From NCBI GenBank assembly GCA_019348515.1, contig JAHWJF010000233.1, forward strand, positions 1 through 6,037: a stretch of 6,037 nt of DNA. Reading direction: 5' to 3'. The position numbers and the translations under genes are program-made. How positions within the stretch are numbered: the stretch's first letter is position 1; the number at the start of each line of letters is the position of its first letter. This document shows positions 5,050 to 6,037 of the stretch, piece by piece. This DNA comes from Chloroflexota bacterium (GTDB lineage: Bacteria > Chloroflexota > Chloroflexia > Thermomicrobiales > UBA6265). The notes below the pieces were generated by a model, which made no database searches, had not been told where the DNA came from, and was given only the letters and a program-made list of their open reading frames with translations.

Positions 5050-6037
5050 CAGCTCGACGGAACCGGCGTCGCGGCAGGCGCGGCCCTAGGCGTCGCGGCA
5101 GCCGCGGGCTCAGGCAGCACGGCGTTGGCTACGGCGGATTCGGGAACCCAGCCCTCGCTCCGGCCGGAGTGGATCAGGAACCAGCCGTCCTGATAGTCGA
5201 GCACGTCGGCGCGCGTGCCCTGGCCAACGTTCAGCACGCTCGCGGCGTTTGCCCACGGCGACTCCCGGAGGTCGATCTCGGGAGCCAGCACTACGACAGC
5301 CGAGGCCGGTTCAACCGTGATTTCGACTGTGGCGACACCGTCTTCGAGGACGGTGCCCGGTTGGAGCAGCGTTCCGAGCCACCACCGTTGGACACCGGGG
5401 AGGTTCGGCATCTGAATGCCGCCGGTAATCGTCGTCGTGTGGCCGGGCTCCAAATCCTGGCCGAGATCCCAGCGCCAGGGAAAGGTCTGAGACCCCGCGC
5501 TCTCGGAGGTGACGCCGACACTGTAGACGCCATCCGGGGACACGTCATCGAGGGATTGCCAGGTTTGCCCGGTGTGGTAGACGTGGCCCGGGCCGGCGCC
5601 ACCGCGCCCGGCGGGGATGAGCCGCGAGGAGACATTGCGCACGGTGGCCTCGAACTCCAGGATACCGCCGGCGGGGACCGAGGTCTGCCGGAACCGGGCA
5701 TCGGTGATGACCAGGTCCTCACCAGCGAGATTGGCGCCAACGAGCTGGATGGGTTCCATCTCCATTGCTCCATTGGTGATCAGCGCCGGTGGCAGCTCGG
5801 TGAGCGTGGCGTCACCCGGCGCGCGCAGCAGCAAGCGAAAGGTGCCATCGGCCTGGACCGCTTGCAACAGGCGCAGTGCCTGCGTCGGACTGACCAGCAG
5901 GGTGACACTCGCGGCTTCCGGACGTGGGGCAGGACCCTCCGGCGTTTGCACCGCGGTGCTCGTCTCGGGAGCCGTTGCCGTAGGGGCTGCCGCCGTCGCA
6001 TCCAATGCCTGACCAACCGCGAGCACTTCGACGTCTT
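5049..6037 (-). CDS. cpaB: CpaB/RcpC-like Flp (Tad) pilus assembly protein, C-terminal part, with Ig-like and SH3 extension (partial at right edge)
   Basis: The reading frame is open to the window edge, so the true start lies outside. The codons before a GTG at 6026 read Asp-Val-Glu, so that GTG is probably an internal valine (numbered 1 here). Residues 1-72 match the end of CpaB/RcpC, the periplasmic Tad-pilus protein thought to work with the secretin. They comprise a VLAVGQ strand, an Ala/Thr/Pro linker, then VTLLVSPTQA (41-50) and LLLRAPGD (65-72), the usual family ending. The protein then continues about 250 residues. Residues 88-240 form a beta-rich Ig/CARDB-like region with FPWRWDLGQDLEPG (182-195) and RWWLGTLLQPG (214-224). 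Residues 244-303 form a bacterial SH3-like domain with DLRESPW, GWFLIH and EGWVPES. The tail is Ala/Pro-rich. The stop at 5049-5051 lies 11 bases before the cpaE-like start, so the two are probably co-transcribed. The CpaB part is fairly sure; the extension names rest on motif memory. Confidence 0.75.
   Translation of the reverse strand, partial: DVEVLAVGQALDATAAAPTATAPETSTAVQTPEGPAPRPEAASVTLLVSPTQALRLLQAVQADGTFRLLLRAPGDATLTELPPALITNGAMEMEPIQLVGANLAGEDLVITDARFRQTSVPAGGILEFEATVRNVSSRLIPAGRGGAGPGHVYHTGQTWQSLDDVSPDGVYSVGVTSESAGSQTFPWRWDLGQDLEPGHTTTITGGIQMPNLPGVQRWWLGTLLQPGTVLEDGVATVEITVEPASAVVVLAPEIDLRESPWANAASVLNVGQGTRADVLDYQDGWFLIHSGRSEGWVPESAVANAVLPEPAAAATPRAAPAATPVPSS

Noticed and set aside
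6024..6026. GTG at 6026 as a true start of the right-edge gene
   Set aside because: Three codons upstream remain open (Asp-Val-Glu) and complete the CpaB-type strand before VLAVGQ, so the gene continues past the window.

Overview
The window is GC-rich (about two thirds G+C by eye). It carries one closely packed minus-strand gene cluster that enters from the right edge and runs leftward. Gene content and style suggest a Chloroflexota-type bacterium, perhaps near Thermomicrobiales. The hints are Tad-pilus genes, an extracytoplasmic Ig-like plus SH3 tail of a kind I associate with that phylum, Rcp1-like receivers and hybrid kinases. This lineage call is an inference, not a proof.

Right part (3145-6037): the 3' portion of a CpaB/RcpC-like Tad (Flp) pilus assembly gene with an unusual C-terminal extension. 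It is followed 11 bases later by a 630-residue CpaE/TadZ-like protein (pseudo-receiver plus MinD/ParA ATPase) whose frame continues without a stop into a complete Rcp1-type response regulator.

Middle part (978-3148): a REC-PAS-HisKA-HATPase hybrid histidine kinase and a NarL/LuxR-type DNA-binding response regulator. Both join the preceding gene by a 4-base ATGA stop/start overlap, and both have a clear Shine-Dalgarno sequence. The four genes 5049-978 therefore look like one translationally coupled unit: pilus assembly/positioning proteins made together with a kinase and two phosphorylatable output receivers. The other core Tad genes (cpaF, tadB, tadC, pilin) are not in the window.

Left part (1-977): a 316-base non-coding gap (662-977) with several inverted repeats, then a small minus-strand gene (311-661) for a degenerate, non-phosphorylatable receiver-like protein. 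The last 310 bases have no convincing gene. Their extreme left end carries, on the plus strand, a hairpin followed by a T-box-like antiterminator core, a competing hairpin and a 13-codon reading frame. This may be a degenerate or truncated T-box leader.

Working model (inference): the kinase, itself gated by an N-terminal receiver and a PAS domain, passes phosphate to the Rcp1-type receiver on the CpaE protein (pilus placement or assembly) and to the NarL-type regulator (transcription). The small pseudo-receiver would be an accessory binding partner.
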